DNA from: Candidatus Taylorbacteria bacterium RIFCSPLOWO2_01_FULL_45_34b | GTDB lineage: Bacteria; Patescibacteriota; Minisyncoccia; Phycocordibacterales; DSPV01 | Length of the DNA: 38,669 nucleotides | Direction of reading: 5' to 3' | Assembly: GCA_001822675.1 (NCBI GenBank) | Contig: MHRY01000013.1 | Coordinates: forward strand, 2,024 to 40,692 | Translations under genes and position numbers: made by a program | Notes under the pieces: model-generated | Told to the model about the DNA's origin: nothing | Database searches by the model: none | What the model saw: the letters and a program-made list of their open reading frames with translations, nothing else | Shown here: positions 14,530-22,580 of the stretch, piece by piece | How the letters are laid out: each line of letters starts with the position of its first letter | Position numbering within the stretch: the first letter of the stretch is position 1

Positions 14530-15441
14530 ATGAAACCACTAAGCGAACGGACAATTGATTCTCAATATCAGCAATTACTCAAAGACATTCTGGAAAAAGG
14601 AGTGCGGACACCGAGCCAGCAAGGCGAGGATGCGTTGACGCTTATCGGCCCCAACCCGCTTCATTTCAAACTCGACAACGGCTTTCCAATTATCAATGAG
14701 CGAAACATGGCACCGAAGGAATCGGAGAATTTGCCGGTAACTGTCTGGCGCCAGGCCATCGCCGAAATTTGCGCTTTTATTAACGGCGTTCGAACACAAA
14801 AAAGTTTGGAAGAATTTGGCGTCTCGTGGTGGAAATCCTGGCTCACCGAAGAGAAGTGTAAAAAGCGTGGTCTCGAAACCGGCGATCTCGGTCCCGGCTC
14901 ATACGGAGCGGCTTTTCACGATTTCCCTACCGCCGAAGGTGAGAAATTCAATCAATTTAAATTTTTGATTCAGCAGATAAAAGAACAACCTCAACTACGT
15001 ACTCATTTTGTCACACCATGGATTCCGCAATACACGTATCGCGTTAAAGACCGCCAGCAAAAGGTAGTGGTTTGTCCCTGCCACGGCTGGATTCATATTC
15101 GAATCATTGATAACAAATTGACCTTGCACATGTTTCAGAGATCAGCTGATGTGCCAGTCGGTGTTCCTTCAAACATGGTTCAGTACGCCGCCCTCACCAT
15201 GGCTATCGCGCAGGCGACAGGACTTGAACCGTACGAATACGTCCACAGCTTTTCCGATGCTCATATTTATGTGAACCAGGTGCCAGCAGTCGAAACCATG
15301 CTCTCGCGCGAACCGAAAAAATTGGCGACCATGACACTTGGCCCGAAAGTGAAGGATATTTTTGAATTACGGAAGGAACATTTTACTCTGTCGGATTATG
15401 AACCGCACCCGGGAATTAAAGCGATACCCGTAGCTATCTAA
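14530..15441 (+). CDS. thyA: Thymidylate synthase (ThyA type)
   Basis: This enzyme makes dTMP from dUMP with 5,10-methylene-THF, which is oxidised to dihydrofolate. The 303-residue protein has the catalytic Cys184 in VCPCHGWIHI, FQRSADVPVGVPSNMVQYA with the phosphate-binding Arg and substrate Asn, and FSDAHIYVNQ for sugar binding. The N-terminal arginine loop (GVRTPSQQGEDALTLIG) and the Cys motif differ from the usual RTGTGT and PPCH wording, so it is a divergent ThyA. It reads toward folA, 45 bp downstream, which regenerates the folate. The start lies 7 nt after a -10 box. Confidence 0.95.
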   Translation: MKPLSERTIDSQYQQLLKDILEKGVRTPSQQGEDALTLIGPNPLHFKLDNGFPIINERNMAPKESENLPVTVWRQAIAEICAFINGVRTQKSLEEFGVSWWKSWLTEEKCKKRGLETGDLGPGSYGAAFHDFPTAEGEKFNQFKFLIQQIKEQPQLRTHFVTPWIPQYTYRVKDRQQKVVVCPCHGWIHIRIIDNKLTLHMFQRSADVPVGVPSNMVQYAALTMAIAQATGLEPYEYVHSFSDAHIYVNQVPAVETMLSREPKKLATMTLGPKVKDIFELRKEHFTLSDYEPHPGIKAIPVAI

Positions 15442-15486
15442 GTAGAAAGTGTAAAGTAAAAAGTATAAAGAAGGAGAGGAAAAAAA

Positions 15487-15981
15487 ATGATTTCTATAAT
15501 TGTCGCCGCGTCGGATAATAATGTTATCGGTCATTTGAATAAACTGCCATGGTACTTGCCAAGCGATTTAAAACGCTTTTCTAAATTAACTACAGGCCAT
15601 ACGGCTCTCATGGGACGTAAGACTTTTGAGTCAATCGTGGCGAGACTCGGTCATCCTCTTCCCAATAGAAAGAATGTGGTTATAACCCGAGATAAAGGCT
15701 ATAAAGCAGAGGGCGCCGTTGTGGTAATGTCTTGGGACGAGGCGACGAAAGCGACGGCGGGCGAGGAAGTGTTTGTCAGCGGTGGTGCTGATATCTATGC
15801 CATGGCCCTCCCCTATGCCGACAAGCTTTACCTCACTCGTGTTCACTTCCAAAGCGATGGTGATGTTTTTTTACCAAAAATAGATATGAGCGAGTGGAAA
15901 GAGGTCAGCAAAGAATCTCACCCGAAAGACGAAAAAAACCAATATGATTCAACTTTTTACATATATGAACGAAAAAAATAA
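15487..15981 (+). CDS. folA: Dihydrofolate reductase
   Basis: This enzyme reduces the dihydrofolate left by thymidylate synthase to tetrahydrofolate with NADPH. The 164-residue protein has the full family pattern: IIVAASDNNVIGHLNKLPWYLPSDLKRF, TALMGRKTFESI, RKNVVITRD, EEVFVSGGADIYAMALPYADKLYLTRV and a C-terminal YDSTFYIYERKK. AAGGAGAGG lies 7 nt before ATG 15487, a strong ribosome-binding site. It is probably co-transcribed with thyA; an AAAGT-type repeat fills the short gap between them. Confidence 0.97.
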   Translation: MISIIVAASDNNVIGHLNKLPWYLPSDLKRFSKLTTGHTALMGRKTFESIVARLGHPLPNRKNVVITRDKGYKAEGAVVVMSWDEATKATAGEEVFVSGGADIYAMALPYADKLYLTRVHFQSDGDVFLPKIDMSEWKEVSKESHPKDEKNQYDSTFYIYERKK

Positions 15982-15984
15982 ATG

Positions 15985-16082
15985 CGACACAAATCCACGA
16001 ATTCATGCGAATAACACGAATGAAAATCCAGATTAAAGGAATCTTCATTCGCGTCATTCGTCTTATTCGTGTATTGGTGTCG
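15985..16082. repeat. Imperfect inverted repeat of ATTCGTGT type, MITE-like
   Basis: The left arm starts CGACACAAATCCACGAA and the right arm ends TTCGTGTATTGGTGTCG. About 40 bp on each side pair with several mismatches around a central AT-rich loop. It separates folA from the HIT gene. Confidence 0.65.
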
Positions 16083-16140
16083 TGTTAATTCTATGAAAAA
16101 ACCTGGTCAAGAAAAAATCGAGGAGAATAAATTTATAAAC

Positions 16141-16593
16141 ATGAAAACCATCCGACGCGCCGATCAGCACGCGGTTATGGAAGAAATCAGAAAACAAGGC
16201 CACTGCCCATTCTGCCGCGAAAATTTGGCCAAGTACCACAAGAGTCCGATTCTCAAGGAAGGAAAATATTGGCTTCTCACCGACAACCAATGGCCGTATG
16301 AGAAAGTAAAACACCAGATGCTCGCTATTTATAAAACCCACGTTGAGCATATTAAAGATCTAGACCCACAAGCTGGCGCAGAATTATTTGAAATGTTCGG
16401 CAAAGTGTCAAAAGAACGAAATATGATTGGCGGCGGCGTGGCTATCCGCTTTGGTTCTTCCATTCATGGCAACTACGGCTCGTCAGTTCTCCACATTCAC
16501 GTTCATCTTGTTGAGCCAGACCTAGAGAAACTCAACGAAACCGAAGCGTGGAAATTTAAATTCGGCCAACCAAAAAATTACAGAAAAAATTAA
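16141..16593 (+). CDS. HIT-family protein
   Basis: The HIT superfamily covers nucleotide hydrolases and transferases. The His triad is SSVLHIHVHLVEP, preceded by GGGVAIRFGSSIHGNYG; an N-terminal CPFCRENL supplies a CxxC pair often used for zinc in this group. I start it at ATG 16141 (MKTIRRADQH), with AGGAGA 14 nt upstream. An earlier in-frame ATG at 16094 without a ribosome-binding site is possible. The substrate is not determined by sequence; hydrolysis of adenylylated or dinucleoside compounds is typical. It follows folA beyond the inverted repeat and converges with the deaminase gene. Confidence 0.85.
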   Translation: MKTIRRADQHAVMEEIRKQGHCPFCRENLAKYHKSPILKEGKYWLLTDNQWPYEKVKHQMLAIYKTHVEHIKDLDPQAGAELFEMFGKVSKERNMIGGGVAIRFGSSIHGNYGSSVLHIHVHLVEPDLEKLNETEAWKFKFGQPKNYRKN

Positions 16594-16622
16594 AGATTCG
16601 CTTAGGGTAAAATTTCAGACTA

Positions 16623-17459
16623 CTAAAATTTCACAAAAATAATTTCAACGCCTTGGTCTTTGAGGACTGGAACACCGTCGAGCACCGCGTAACCACCAGA
16701 ATAAAAAAGACGTTTGATACCAGAATATGCAATGGATTTTGCGCAGGGCGGGCATGGGAAGGTTGAAACGTACATATCGAGACCTTGAAGTGCCAAACCT
16801 CGCCGTGCGGCCTCGGCAATAATTCCTGCTTCCGAATGAAGAGACGAGGAAAGCTCGACATGAATACCCTGGCTGAAATCGGAACGCGGATCCCCCGCCA
16901 CATAAGGCGCGTGCTCACTCGGGACATGTTTGTTATAAGTTTCTAAAATAACCTTGCCATCTTTCACAATAGCCGAACCGATACGGCGCCAGAAATCGGA
17001 GCTTTTCTTTTCCGCGCGCTCTCCGAGCGCGCGAATTATTTTCTTGTCAAATTCTTCTACAGAAATTTTTTGATCTATCTCAACTACCTGTTCGGCCTGC
17101 GATTTATGCTTGTCCCAACGCAGAAATATGGAATCAAATTCAATGTCCGTTCCTTTAAAGGATCTCTCTGCAATATCACGTGACACATCTTCATCTGGCA
17201 TGATAACTTTCGATTTCTGTAACGTGAGACCCGAAAATCCTTCCTGCTCAAGAATCTCAATGTTTTTAAAAAGTTTCCACGGCAGAAGGGATTCTTTCAC
17301 CAATTCTGGATCAAGAGCCCGAATGTCTTTAACAAGCGGCCTGTACTGTTTTGTTATTGATGTACCCAAAATATATAAAGTCTCCGCGTCTTTGTGTTTC
17401 TCAAAAAAACGCCAATAGCCTTCGTGAATAACCGGGATGTAAGCGACGATTATTTTCAT
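16623..17459 (-). CDS. dCMP/cytidine deaminase-family protein fused to an N-terminal nucleotidyltransferase-like domain
   Basis: The C-terminal half (about 150-278) is a zinc-dependent deaminase. LHSEAGIIAEAARRG carries the His ligand and catalytic Glu, and STFPCPPCAKSIAYSGIKRLFYSGGY the two Cys ligands, as in dCMP deaminases. The N-terminal 130 residues start MKIIVAYIPVIHEGYWRFFEKHKD and have alternating strands and helices. HEGY sits where HxGH lies in nucleotidyltransferases, and FLRWDKHKS could be the second motif; this assignment is tentative. ATG 17459 overlaps the upstream nucleotidyltransferase stop by 4 bp (ATGA), implying translational coupling. A dUMP supply for thyA is plausible. 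Confidence 0.75.
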   Translation of the reverse strand: MKIIVAYIPVIHEGYWRFFEKHKDAETLYILGTSITKQYRPLVKDIRALDPELVKESLLPWKLFKNIEILEQEGFSGLTLQKSKVIMPDEDVSRDIAERSFKGTDIEFDSIFLRWDKHKSQAEQVVEIDQKISVEEFDKKIIRALGERAEKKSSDFWRRIGSAIVKDGKVILETYNKHVPSEHAPYVAGDPRSDFSQGIHVELSSSLHSEAGIIAEAARRGLALQGLDMYVSTFPCPPCAKSIAYSGIKRLFYSGGYAVLDGVPVLKDQGVEIIFVKF

Positions 17460-18067
17460 CCCTTGATTTCCTTTAATGCCTGCTCAACAGCTGTCATCAT
17501 TTTCGGTAAGAGCGTTTTCTCGAACTTTGACGCCATGCCGATCTGGAGCCGTCGGAGTTTTGCGCTGGTTGATGTCGTCGCTTGCGGATTGAGCACCACC
17601 ACCTTGCCACAATATTTTTTCAATCCTTGTAGTTGCCCTTTGTCATATGTTTCTTTAGTAGCAATAAGAACATCAGGACGAACCATCTTGATCAAATTCC
17701 ATTTCGGCGACTTATAGTGTTTCAAAAATACAGCGTCAACCGGCCGCAGGTGACACACCATTTCAAGTCGTTCGGCTTCCGGTACCACAGGACGATCCGG
17801 ACCTTTTCTGGCCCGCACCTTTTCATCACTATCCACACCGACAATTAAAATATCCCCGTGTTTCTTGGCCTCTCCAAAATAGCGAGCATGGCCAATATGA
17901 GCCATGTCATACGTACCCGAGGTAAGGACAATTTTCAAACCCAAACCACGGCTGTGGTTTACAAATTTTTTCATCGCCGCCTCGTTTTTGATATAGCGAT
18001 TGTCGAAATTAGTCTCATTGCTAAAAATTCCTTTATGGAAACCGTTAAAAATCATACCGCTAAGCAT
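17456..18067 (-). CDS. Cytidylyltransferase-like (HldE C-terminal/TagD type) nucleotidyltransferase
   Basis: The family transfers a nucleotidyl group from CTP or ATP to a phosphorylated alcohol or sugar. The diagnostic stretch is VLTSGTYDMAHIGHARYFGEAKKHGDILIVGVDSD, with HIGH and the N-terminal G-YD, followed by KVRARKGPDRPVVPEAERLEMV and DAVFL. The 203-residue frame from ATG 18067 has an unusual 35-40 residue lead; starting at ATG 18055 or at MKKFVNHSRG (17974) would be closer to the family. The product is not predictable. It is translationally coupled to the deaminase fusion, so the two may act in one nucleotide pathway. Confidence 0.82.
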   Translation of the reverse strand: MLSGMIFNGFHKGIFSNETNFDNRYIKNEAAMKKFVNHSRGLGLKIVLTSGTYDMAHIGHARYFGEAKKHGDILIVGVDSDEKVRARKGPDRPVVPEAERLEMVCHLRPVDAVFLKHYKSPKWNLIKMVRPDVLIATKETYDKGQLQGLKKYCGKVVVLNPQATTSTSAKLRRLQIGMASKFEKTLLPKMMTAVEQALKEIKG

Positions 18068-18146
18068 ACCGAAAAAATTTTAATACACAAGTATAAAAAA
18101 GGCGGGCCGTGGTGACTCGCCTTTCAATGTGAATACCCTAAGATAC

Positions 18147-18611
18147 CTATCTAACTTGGAGAAGTGGGACGTACTGTTGCTTTTTCCTTTGCCGAATTTC
18201 GGCAAGAAAAGCAACACCATCGCTTAGCGTTTCGTACCAACGATAAAGGCATGATTCATGCCCAACAAGATTGAGTCCTCGGTAGATTCTACCTACCTGT
18301 GGAATAAGTGCGACGCTAAGAACCCTTTTCTCAATCATATGGCTCCACGCGACCTCACCAAACCCGAGCGAGGGAAAGCTGCATAAACAAACGACGATGT
18401 CTGCGGCATGAACACATTCATCAATCTCAAATGTCTTTTCGCTTCCTGCTTCAGTGACAACTTGATCACCCTTAGCCAAATTCACGATATCAAATTTTTC
18501 CTCCTGCAAGAGCGACTGCAACTCGCTCACTTCCCGCATGAAATCGGATTTCGCCGATGCGGATTCCCGAGCATCTAAACTGACAGCAACAAACACTTTA
18601 AACACTTTCAT
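18147..18611 (-). CDS. Nucleoside 2-deoxyribosyltransferase-like protein
   Basis: From ATG 18611 (AGAAGG 8 nt upstream) the protein has 154 residues. It begins MKVFKVFVAVSLDARESASA and has EIDECVHAADIVVCLCSFPSLGFGEVAWSHMIEKRVLSVALIP. A strand-loop start, an alternating core and a late G-G-E motif followed by a conserved hydrophobic strand are the layout of the nucleoside 2-deoxyribosyltransferase/DprA-like Rossmann group. The match is moderate and no catalytic residue is certain; the Glu of GFGEVAW is the best candidate. A longer frame to 18692 runs into the upstream terminator and is rejected. It is separated from rplK by that terminator. Confidence 0.55.
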   Translation of the reverse strand: MKVFKVFVAVSLDARESASAKSDFMREVSELQSLLQEEKFDIVNLAKGDQVVTEAGSEKTFEIDECVHAADIVVCLCSFPSLGFGEVAWSHMIEKRVLSVALIPQVGRIYRGLNLVGHESCLYRWYETLSDGVAFLAEIRQRKKQQYVPLLQVR

Positions 18612-18654
18612 AAAAGAACCTTCTGTTAAACTGGCTAGAAAATACCACAAACAA

Positions 18655-18690
18655 CAAAAAACCGCAAAGTTTTCGCGGTTTTTCTTTTTC
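18655..18690 (-). terminator. Intrinsic terminator of rplK
   Basis: AACCGC, an 8-nt loop and GCGGTT are followed on the minus strand by a T-rich run; T-runs on both sides would also let it work for plus-strand transcripts. Confidence 0.8.
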
Positions 18691-18710
18691 ATTTCTTCCT
18701 TATACTTATA

Positions 18711-19133
18711 CTACTTGACTTCAACTCCCATCGATCGCGCCGAGCCTTCGATAATTTTCATGGCGGCGGGAACATCGTTGGCAGTCAAATCTTTCAGTTT
18801 TTTCTCGGCAATTTCTTTGATTTTGGCGCGGCTGATTGTTCCAACTTTGTTTGTCACATTTTTCCCAGATCCTTTGTCTTTGGAAATAGCTTTGAGAATG
18901 AGGTTGGTAGCTCGCGGTGTTTTGACCACGAAATCAAACGTGCGGTCTTCATACACAGAAATAACAACGGGTACCACATCCCCCATCATCTCTTTGGTAG
19001 CGGCGTTAAAGCGCGTTACGAATTCGCCGATATTCACTTTGGCTTGACCTAGCGCCGGGCCGATCGGCGGCGCAGGATTCGCCTTGCCGCCGGCGATAGT
19101 TAGCTTAAGTTGTCGAACAAGTTTTTTTGCCAT
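18711..19133 (-). CDS. rplK: 50S ribosomal protein L11
   Basis: L11 binds the 23S rRNA GTPase-associated centre with the L10/L12 stalk. The 140-residue product has the canonical start [32 protein letters not shown] and [32 protein letters not shown]. It ends [17 protein letters not shown]. Length and sequence are standard. It follows nusG and secE on the same strand in the usual bacterial order, but rplA, normally next, is absent; a terminator and an unrelated gene follow instead. Confidence 0.98.
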   Translation of the reverse strand: MAKKLVRQLKLTIAGGKANPAPPIGPALGQAKVNIGEFVTRFNAATKEMMGDVVPVVISVYEDRTFDFVVKTPRATNLILKAISKDKGSGKNVTNKVGTISRAKIKEIAEKKLKDLTANDVPAAMKIIEGSARSMGVEVK

Positions 19134-19138
19134 AATGG

Positions 19139-19307
19139 TTTAAATTACAATAACCAAGATACAATAACCAAACAATTCCCAATAATCAAGCTCCAATCTA
19201 CAAATCATAGTTTGGTTATTGAAGTTTGAGATTTATCTGGAACTTGTTTCTTGCCCGCCCGACTGAACGATATCAGTCGTTCGGGCGGGGTGTTTGGTTA
19301 TTTTGAA
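19139..19307. repeat. Intergenic repeat block between nusG and rplK with REP-like hairpin
   Basis: It contains several CAATAACCAA/TTGGTTATTG inverted units and, at 19254-19289, a 36-bp hairpin CCCGCCCGACTGAACGA...GGGCGGG. With one mismatch this is the reverse complement of the hairpin embedded in ileS at 2573-2608. No gene is present. Confidence 0.85.
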
Positions 19308-19853
19308 TTAGATTTTTCTGATTTGTAGAAAATCTAATTCAACTGGTGTTTCTCGTCCAAACATTGAAACGAGCACTTTGACCTTGCCGCGATCCGCGTC
19401 AACTTCGTTCACTTTGCCTTCTAAATCCTTGAAAGGTCCGTCAACGATGGTGATCGCGTCATCAACATCAAGATCGACGGTGTGAACAATTTTGTCCGCG
19501 TTCATACGCTTGAAGAGCACGTCTACTTCGCCTTTTTCAAGCGGCACTGGGTACACTCCGGAGCCGACGAAGCCAGTCACCCGCGGAGTGTTTCGAACCA
19601 CATACCACGAATCGTCGGTCACAATCATATTGACCAGTACATAGCCGGGATAAATTTTTTCCTCCTCTTCCACCCGTTTGCCGCCTTTGACTTTTATCTT
19701 TTTCTCCGTTGGCACAAGCACTTCAAAAATCTTGTCCTCCATACCAAGTGATTCGATGCGCTGTTTTAAGTTACGCGCCACCGCGTTCTCATAACCGGCA
19801 TAGGTATGGATTGCATACCAATTTTTCTCTTTTTCAAGCTTCTGTTTCGACAT
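19308..19853 (-). CDS. nusG: Transcription termination/antitermination factor NusG
   Basis: NusG binds RNA polymerase and couples it to Rho or the ribosome. The 181-residue protein has the NGN domain (KNWYAIHTYAGYENAVARNLKQRIES, IYPGYVLVNMIVTDDSWYVVRNTPRVTGFVG). The C-terminal KOW domain is VDGPFKDLEGKVNEVDADRGKVKVLVSMFGRETPVELDFLQI. The segment KKIKVKGGKRVEEEEKIYPGY is usual. It starts 9 bp after the secE stop and forms an operon with secE and rplK. Confidence 0.98.
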   Translation of the reverse strand: MSKQKLEKEKNWYAIHTYAGYENAVARNLKQRIESLGMEDKIFEVLVPTEKKIKVKGGKRVEEEEKIYPGYVLVNMIVTDDSWYVVRNTPRVTGFVGSGVYPVPLEKGEVDVLFKRMNADKIVHTVDLDVDDAITIVDGPFKDLEGKVNEVDADRGKVKVLVSMFGRETPVELDFLQIRKI

Positions 19854-19862
19854 TGTGAAAAA

Positions 19863-20054
19863 TTAGGAGATAAATTTCGTAAGCAATTCTTGAATGCCAA
19901 GTGAAAAAAGAAAATCAAAAAAGCCAAGAAATGCCGCTGTCAAAAGCGACACAATAATAACGATAACGGTGTAGGTCATCGCTTGTTTGCGAGTCGGCCA
20001 CGAGACATGCTTAAGCTCACCTCGTGTTTCTTTGATGTATTCTGAAACTGTCAT
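19863..20054 (-). CDS. secE: Protein translocase subunit SecE
   Basis: SecE clamps SecY in the Sec translocon. The 63-residue short form has the amphipathic lead YIKETRGELKHVSWPTRKQA and one membrane helix, YTVIVIIVSLLTAAFLGFFDFLFS. The VSWPT motif is diagnostic. It leads the secE-nusG-rplK operon. Confidence 0.96.
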   Translation of the reverse strand: MTVSEYIKETRGELKHVSWPTRKQAMTYTVIVIIVSLLTAAFLGFFDFLFSLGIQELLTKFIS

Positions 20055-20343
20055 GGGTATAAATTATATTATTGTTCCCCTTATTAAAAAAGGCCTACTG
20101 GCCAGTTTTACGAATCCATAGTACACCTTTTGTAACTGTTGTCAACGAGAGTGGACGCTAGGATTATCAGAACCCCGAGGTTGAACCTTGGATCCGGAGA
20201 AAGGTTCAACCTCGGGGTTCTAGACCTTCCAAAAAACCCGACTGGAGAATCGCGCCAGATAATAAAGAGCGAGAAAGAAAATAGAACATGTACTAATAAT
20301 CCTTTACTGCAAGGTTGTGCTACAAGGTCGAACCTTGTAATCT
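20055..20343. repeat. Intergenic region with two AAGGTTNAACCTT-type inverted repeats
   Basis: At 20170-20220 two 20-bp arms (GAACCCCGAGGTTGAACCTT and its exact complement) enclose 11 bases. At 20321-20339 TACAAGGT-CGA-ACCTTGTA follows the SIMPL gene stop directly. Neither has a T-tract. No gene is seen. Confidence 0.75.
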
Positions 20344-21180
20344 TTAGCGAATTTCGTAAGTAATCGTCACATTCGAGACAATTTTATTCTCCCCAGTTGG
20401 AATCTCGGGCGTTGGAGCAACCCCGCCGCCACGACCATCCACATATGCTGCTTCCGCTTTCATGTAGTAGATCGGTGGATAATTTCCTGATTCAGAGAAG
20501 CTCACGATTCGAACGAGCCTCACTCCAAGATCACGCGAGAGCACTTCCGCCTTTTCTCTGGCATCATCAATTGCTTTCTTTCTAGCTTCCGCCTTGAGAG
20601 CGTCTTCATCGTCAATCGAGAAAGATAAACCGCTTAAATTCGAAACTTCAAAGGAGCCAAGACTAGCGAGAATAGACCCTGCATCGGCGACTTTTCGGAT
20701 TTTAACCTCTACCGTGTGCGTAACTGTGTAGCCGACAATAACTTGATTGACTGGGTACGGCGGATAGATGTACTCTCCGCCGACTGCCTTCGGTTCATTT
20801 TGGTATTCATACTTCGGATAGACGCTGTAATTGATTGTCTTTATGTCTTTTGCGTCAATACCGCTTCCTTTAAGAGAAGCGATGATTGCGTTCATTCTCT
20901 CGGTTACTTTTGTCTGCGCGGCCGGAACCTCTTTGGCTTCTTCTGTAATATCAAAAGTAATGTTGGCGGTATCTGGCACGGAGACTACTTCCCCTTCGCC
21001 AGAAACACTAATGACGTTCTCGGGGGAATAATCACGCCCGATTGAACCTGATAATTTAAATTCATTGATTGTCTTCGCCAAAAGAAAAAGAGAAAGTATA
21101 ACTGTAACAAGTAAAATCCCCTTCCCGACGGGACCATTTTGACCAGACGTCCATTTGCCTTCCATGTTTGTTTGTTCCAT
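20344..21180 (-). CDS. SIMPL (DUF541/YggE-like) domain protein, membrane-anchored
   Basis: The 278-residue protein has one N-terminal membrane helix (GILLVTVILSLFLLAKTI, about 21-38). A SIMPL domain follows with VISVSGEGEVVSVPDTANITFDITEEA, the pair VGYTVTHTVEVKIRKVADAGSIL, and the helix DALKAEARKKAIDDAREKAEVLSRDLGV. Family members are periplasmic or surface proteins linked to oxidative or other stress; the biochemical role is poorly known. A tyrosine/proline-rich insertion (EYIYPPYPVNQ) is present. It appears to be monocistronic, with hairpin repeats after its stop. Confidence 0.9.
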   Translation of the reverse strand: MEQTNMEGKWTSGQNGPVGKGILLVTVILSLFLLAKTINEFKLSGSIGRDYSPENVISVSGEGEVVSVPDTANITFDITEEAKEVPAAQTKVTERMNAIIASLKGSGIDAKDIKTINYSVYPKYEYQNEPKAVGGEYIYPPYPVNQVIVGYTVTHTVEVKIRKVADAGSILASLGSFEVSNLSGLSFSIDDEDALKAEARKKAIDDAREKAEVLSRDLGVRLVRIVSFSESGNYPPIYYMKAEAAYVDGRGGGVAPTPEIPTGENKIVSNVTITYEIR

Positions 21181-21256
21181 ATTTTTATTAATAAATTAAA
21201 TAATCAAAATCAAAAAAGATACACCCAACTATTATGCTATGAAAAATTAAAAAAGA

Positions 21257-22126
21257 CTACGCTTGATTGGCCTCGATAAGATCGAGTAGGTTCTCAAAGA
21301 GTGAGGCGACGGTCATTGGGCCTACCCCGCCCGGCGTGGGCGAAATCGCCGAAACGACTCCTTTAACCTCTTCAAAATAGACATCACCGACAAGCATCCG
21401 TCCGCCAATTTCTTCTTCAAGCTTACTGCCGGGGGCTTCGTTAATCCCAACATCAACCACAACCTGCCCTTCTCTAAAAAAATTCCGCGTAAAGAAACGT
21501 GGCTTTCCAATTGCCACGATGACAATGTCGGCTGTTTTTGTTATATCGTCCAGATTGGTTGTCTTGCTGTGGCAGATCGTTACCGTCGCGTCTCTATTTA
21601 AAAGAGCGAGCGCAATCGGCTTACCAACCAAGGCCGAACGGCCAACCACGACAACTCGTTTCCCTGAAACAGAGATGTTGTATGCGTCGAGAAGCGCCAA
21701 AACTCCTCTCGCGGTTGCCGGCAGAAGCGTTTTTTTGTTTCCTTCCAAAAGCCGCTTCACATGATATGACGTCAAAGCGTCCGCATCCTTACGAGGAGAA
21801 ATCGTGTCGAGAAGCTCGCTCGAATCGAGACTTGGAGGAAGCGGAAGCTGAAGAATAACTCCATGGACACTTTTGTCATTATTTAATGACTGAATAAGCA
21901 TTTTGATTTCCTCTATTTTCACCTCTTTAGGAAGGGCGTGGTGGACGACCGAAACGCCGATTTTTTCTCCAAGTAGTTTTTTCTGGCGCACATAGGTATT
22001 CGAATCGGATAAATTTCCAATCTGAATAATAGCCAAAGACGCCGCAAAAGAAAGGGCTTTGACGCGCTCCACTAGCCGCTCTTTCATTTTCTCCTGAATT
22101 GGTTTTCCAAAAAGAATAGTAGCCAT
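21257..22126 (-). CDS. folD: Bifunctional methylenetetrahydrofolate dehydrogenase/cyclohydrolase
   Basis: FolD oxidises 5,10-methylene-THF and hydrolyses the product to 10-formyl-THF using NADP. Motifs present are SNTYVRQKKLLGEKIGV with the catalytic Tyr/Lys region, VHGVILQLPLPPSLD, ISPRKDADALTSYHVKRL, VVVVGRSALVGKPIALALLN (Rossmann) and ISPTPGGVGPMTVASLFEN. ATG 22126 (MATILFGK) fits the family; the frame opens four residues earlier. The product is about 289 residues, normal length. It complements glyA and thyA in one-carbon supply, though it is several genes away. Confidence 0.96.
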   Translation of the reverse strand: MATILFGKPIQEKMKERLVERVKALSFAASLAIIQIGNLSDSNTYVRQKKLLGEKIGVSVVHHALPKEVKIEEIKMLIQSLNNDKSVHGVILQLPLPPSLDSSELLDTISPRKDADALTSYHVKRLLEGNKKTLLPATARGVLALLDAYNISVSGKRVVVVGRSALVGKPIALALLNRDATVTICHSKTTNLDDITKTADIVIVAIGKPRFFTRNFFREGQVVVDVGINEAPGSKLEEEIGGRMLVGDVYFEEVKGVVSAISPTPGGVGPMTVASLFENLLDLIEANQA

Positions 22127-22181
22127 AACAAAAAGCACTATACCATAGAGAAGTTGATTATGTCTTTCAAACTCTCAAAAA

Positions 22182-22202
22182 TGTCAAGGTTAAACCTTGA
22201 CA
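22182..22202. repeat. AAGGTTAAACCTT palindrome
   Basis: TGTCAAGGTTAAACCTTGAC plus a final A is a 21-bp inverted repeat with a one-base centre, identical to 22701-22721. It lies in the divergent gap between folD and the pterin dehydratase. Confidence 0.75.
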
Positions 22203-22235
22203 TGATACCATCGTAAATCTCGCTCATTTTTGGGT

Positions 22236-22241
22236 TATAAT
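22236..22241 (+). promoter_or_regulatory. -10 box of the pterin dehydratase gene, probable leaderless start
   Basis: TATAAT ends 6 nt before ATG 22248. The intervening bases ACCCC carry no Shine-Dalgarno sequence. Confidence 0.55.
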
Positions 22242-22247
22242 AACCCC

Positions 22248-22580
22248 ATGAGCGACAAAGAAACACAAAAACATTGCATTCCCTGTGAATTAAAAACCAA
22301 ACCCTACAAAGGCAACGAGATTACTTTTCGGCTGATGGGGCTTCCAGGCTGGCACGCGGTTGACGAGCATCATATCATCAAACGATGGAGTCTTATTGAT
22401 TTCAAAAGCGCGTTGGCGTTTGTAAATAAAATTGGGGAGATTGCCGAAGCGGAAGGCCACCATCCCGATATTTCTCTTTCATGGGGACGAGTTGAAGTTA
22501 CCCTTTTTACTCATTCGATAGACGGCCTATCCGAAAATGATTTTATTATGGCAGAGTTAATAGAGGGGGTAGGAAAATAG
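22248..22580 (+). CDS. 4a-hydroxytetrahydrobiopterin dehydratase (PCD/DCoH family)
   Basis: The family dehydrates 4a-hydroxytetrahydrobiopterin; many bacterial members work with other pterins or have unclear roles. From ATG 22248 the protein has 110 residues. The family pattern is LPGWHAVDEHHIIKRWSLIDFKSALAFVNKIGEIAEAEGHHPDISLSWGRVEVTLFTHSIDGLSENDF, with the catalytic His pair in EGHHPD and a further His in THS. An N-terminal CIPCELKTKPY is a short lead. No aromatic amino acid hydroxylase is seen nearby, so the physiological substrate is open; a folate-linked task is possible. Confidence 0.9.
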   Translation: MSDKETQKHCIPCELKTKPYKGNEITFRLMGLPGWHAVDEHHIIKRWSLIDFKSALAFVNKIGEIAEAEGHHPDISLSWGRVEVTLFTHSIDGLSENDFIMAELIEGVGK

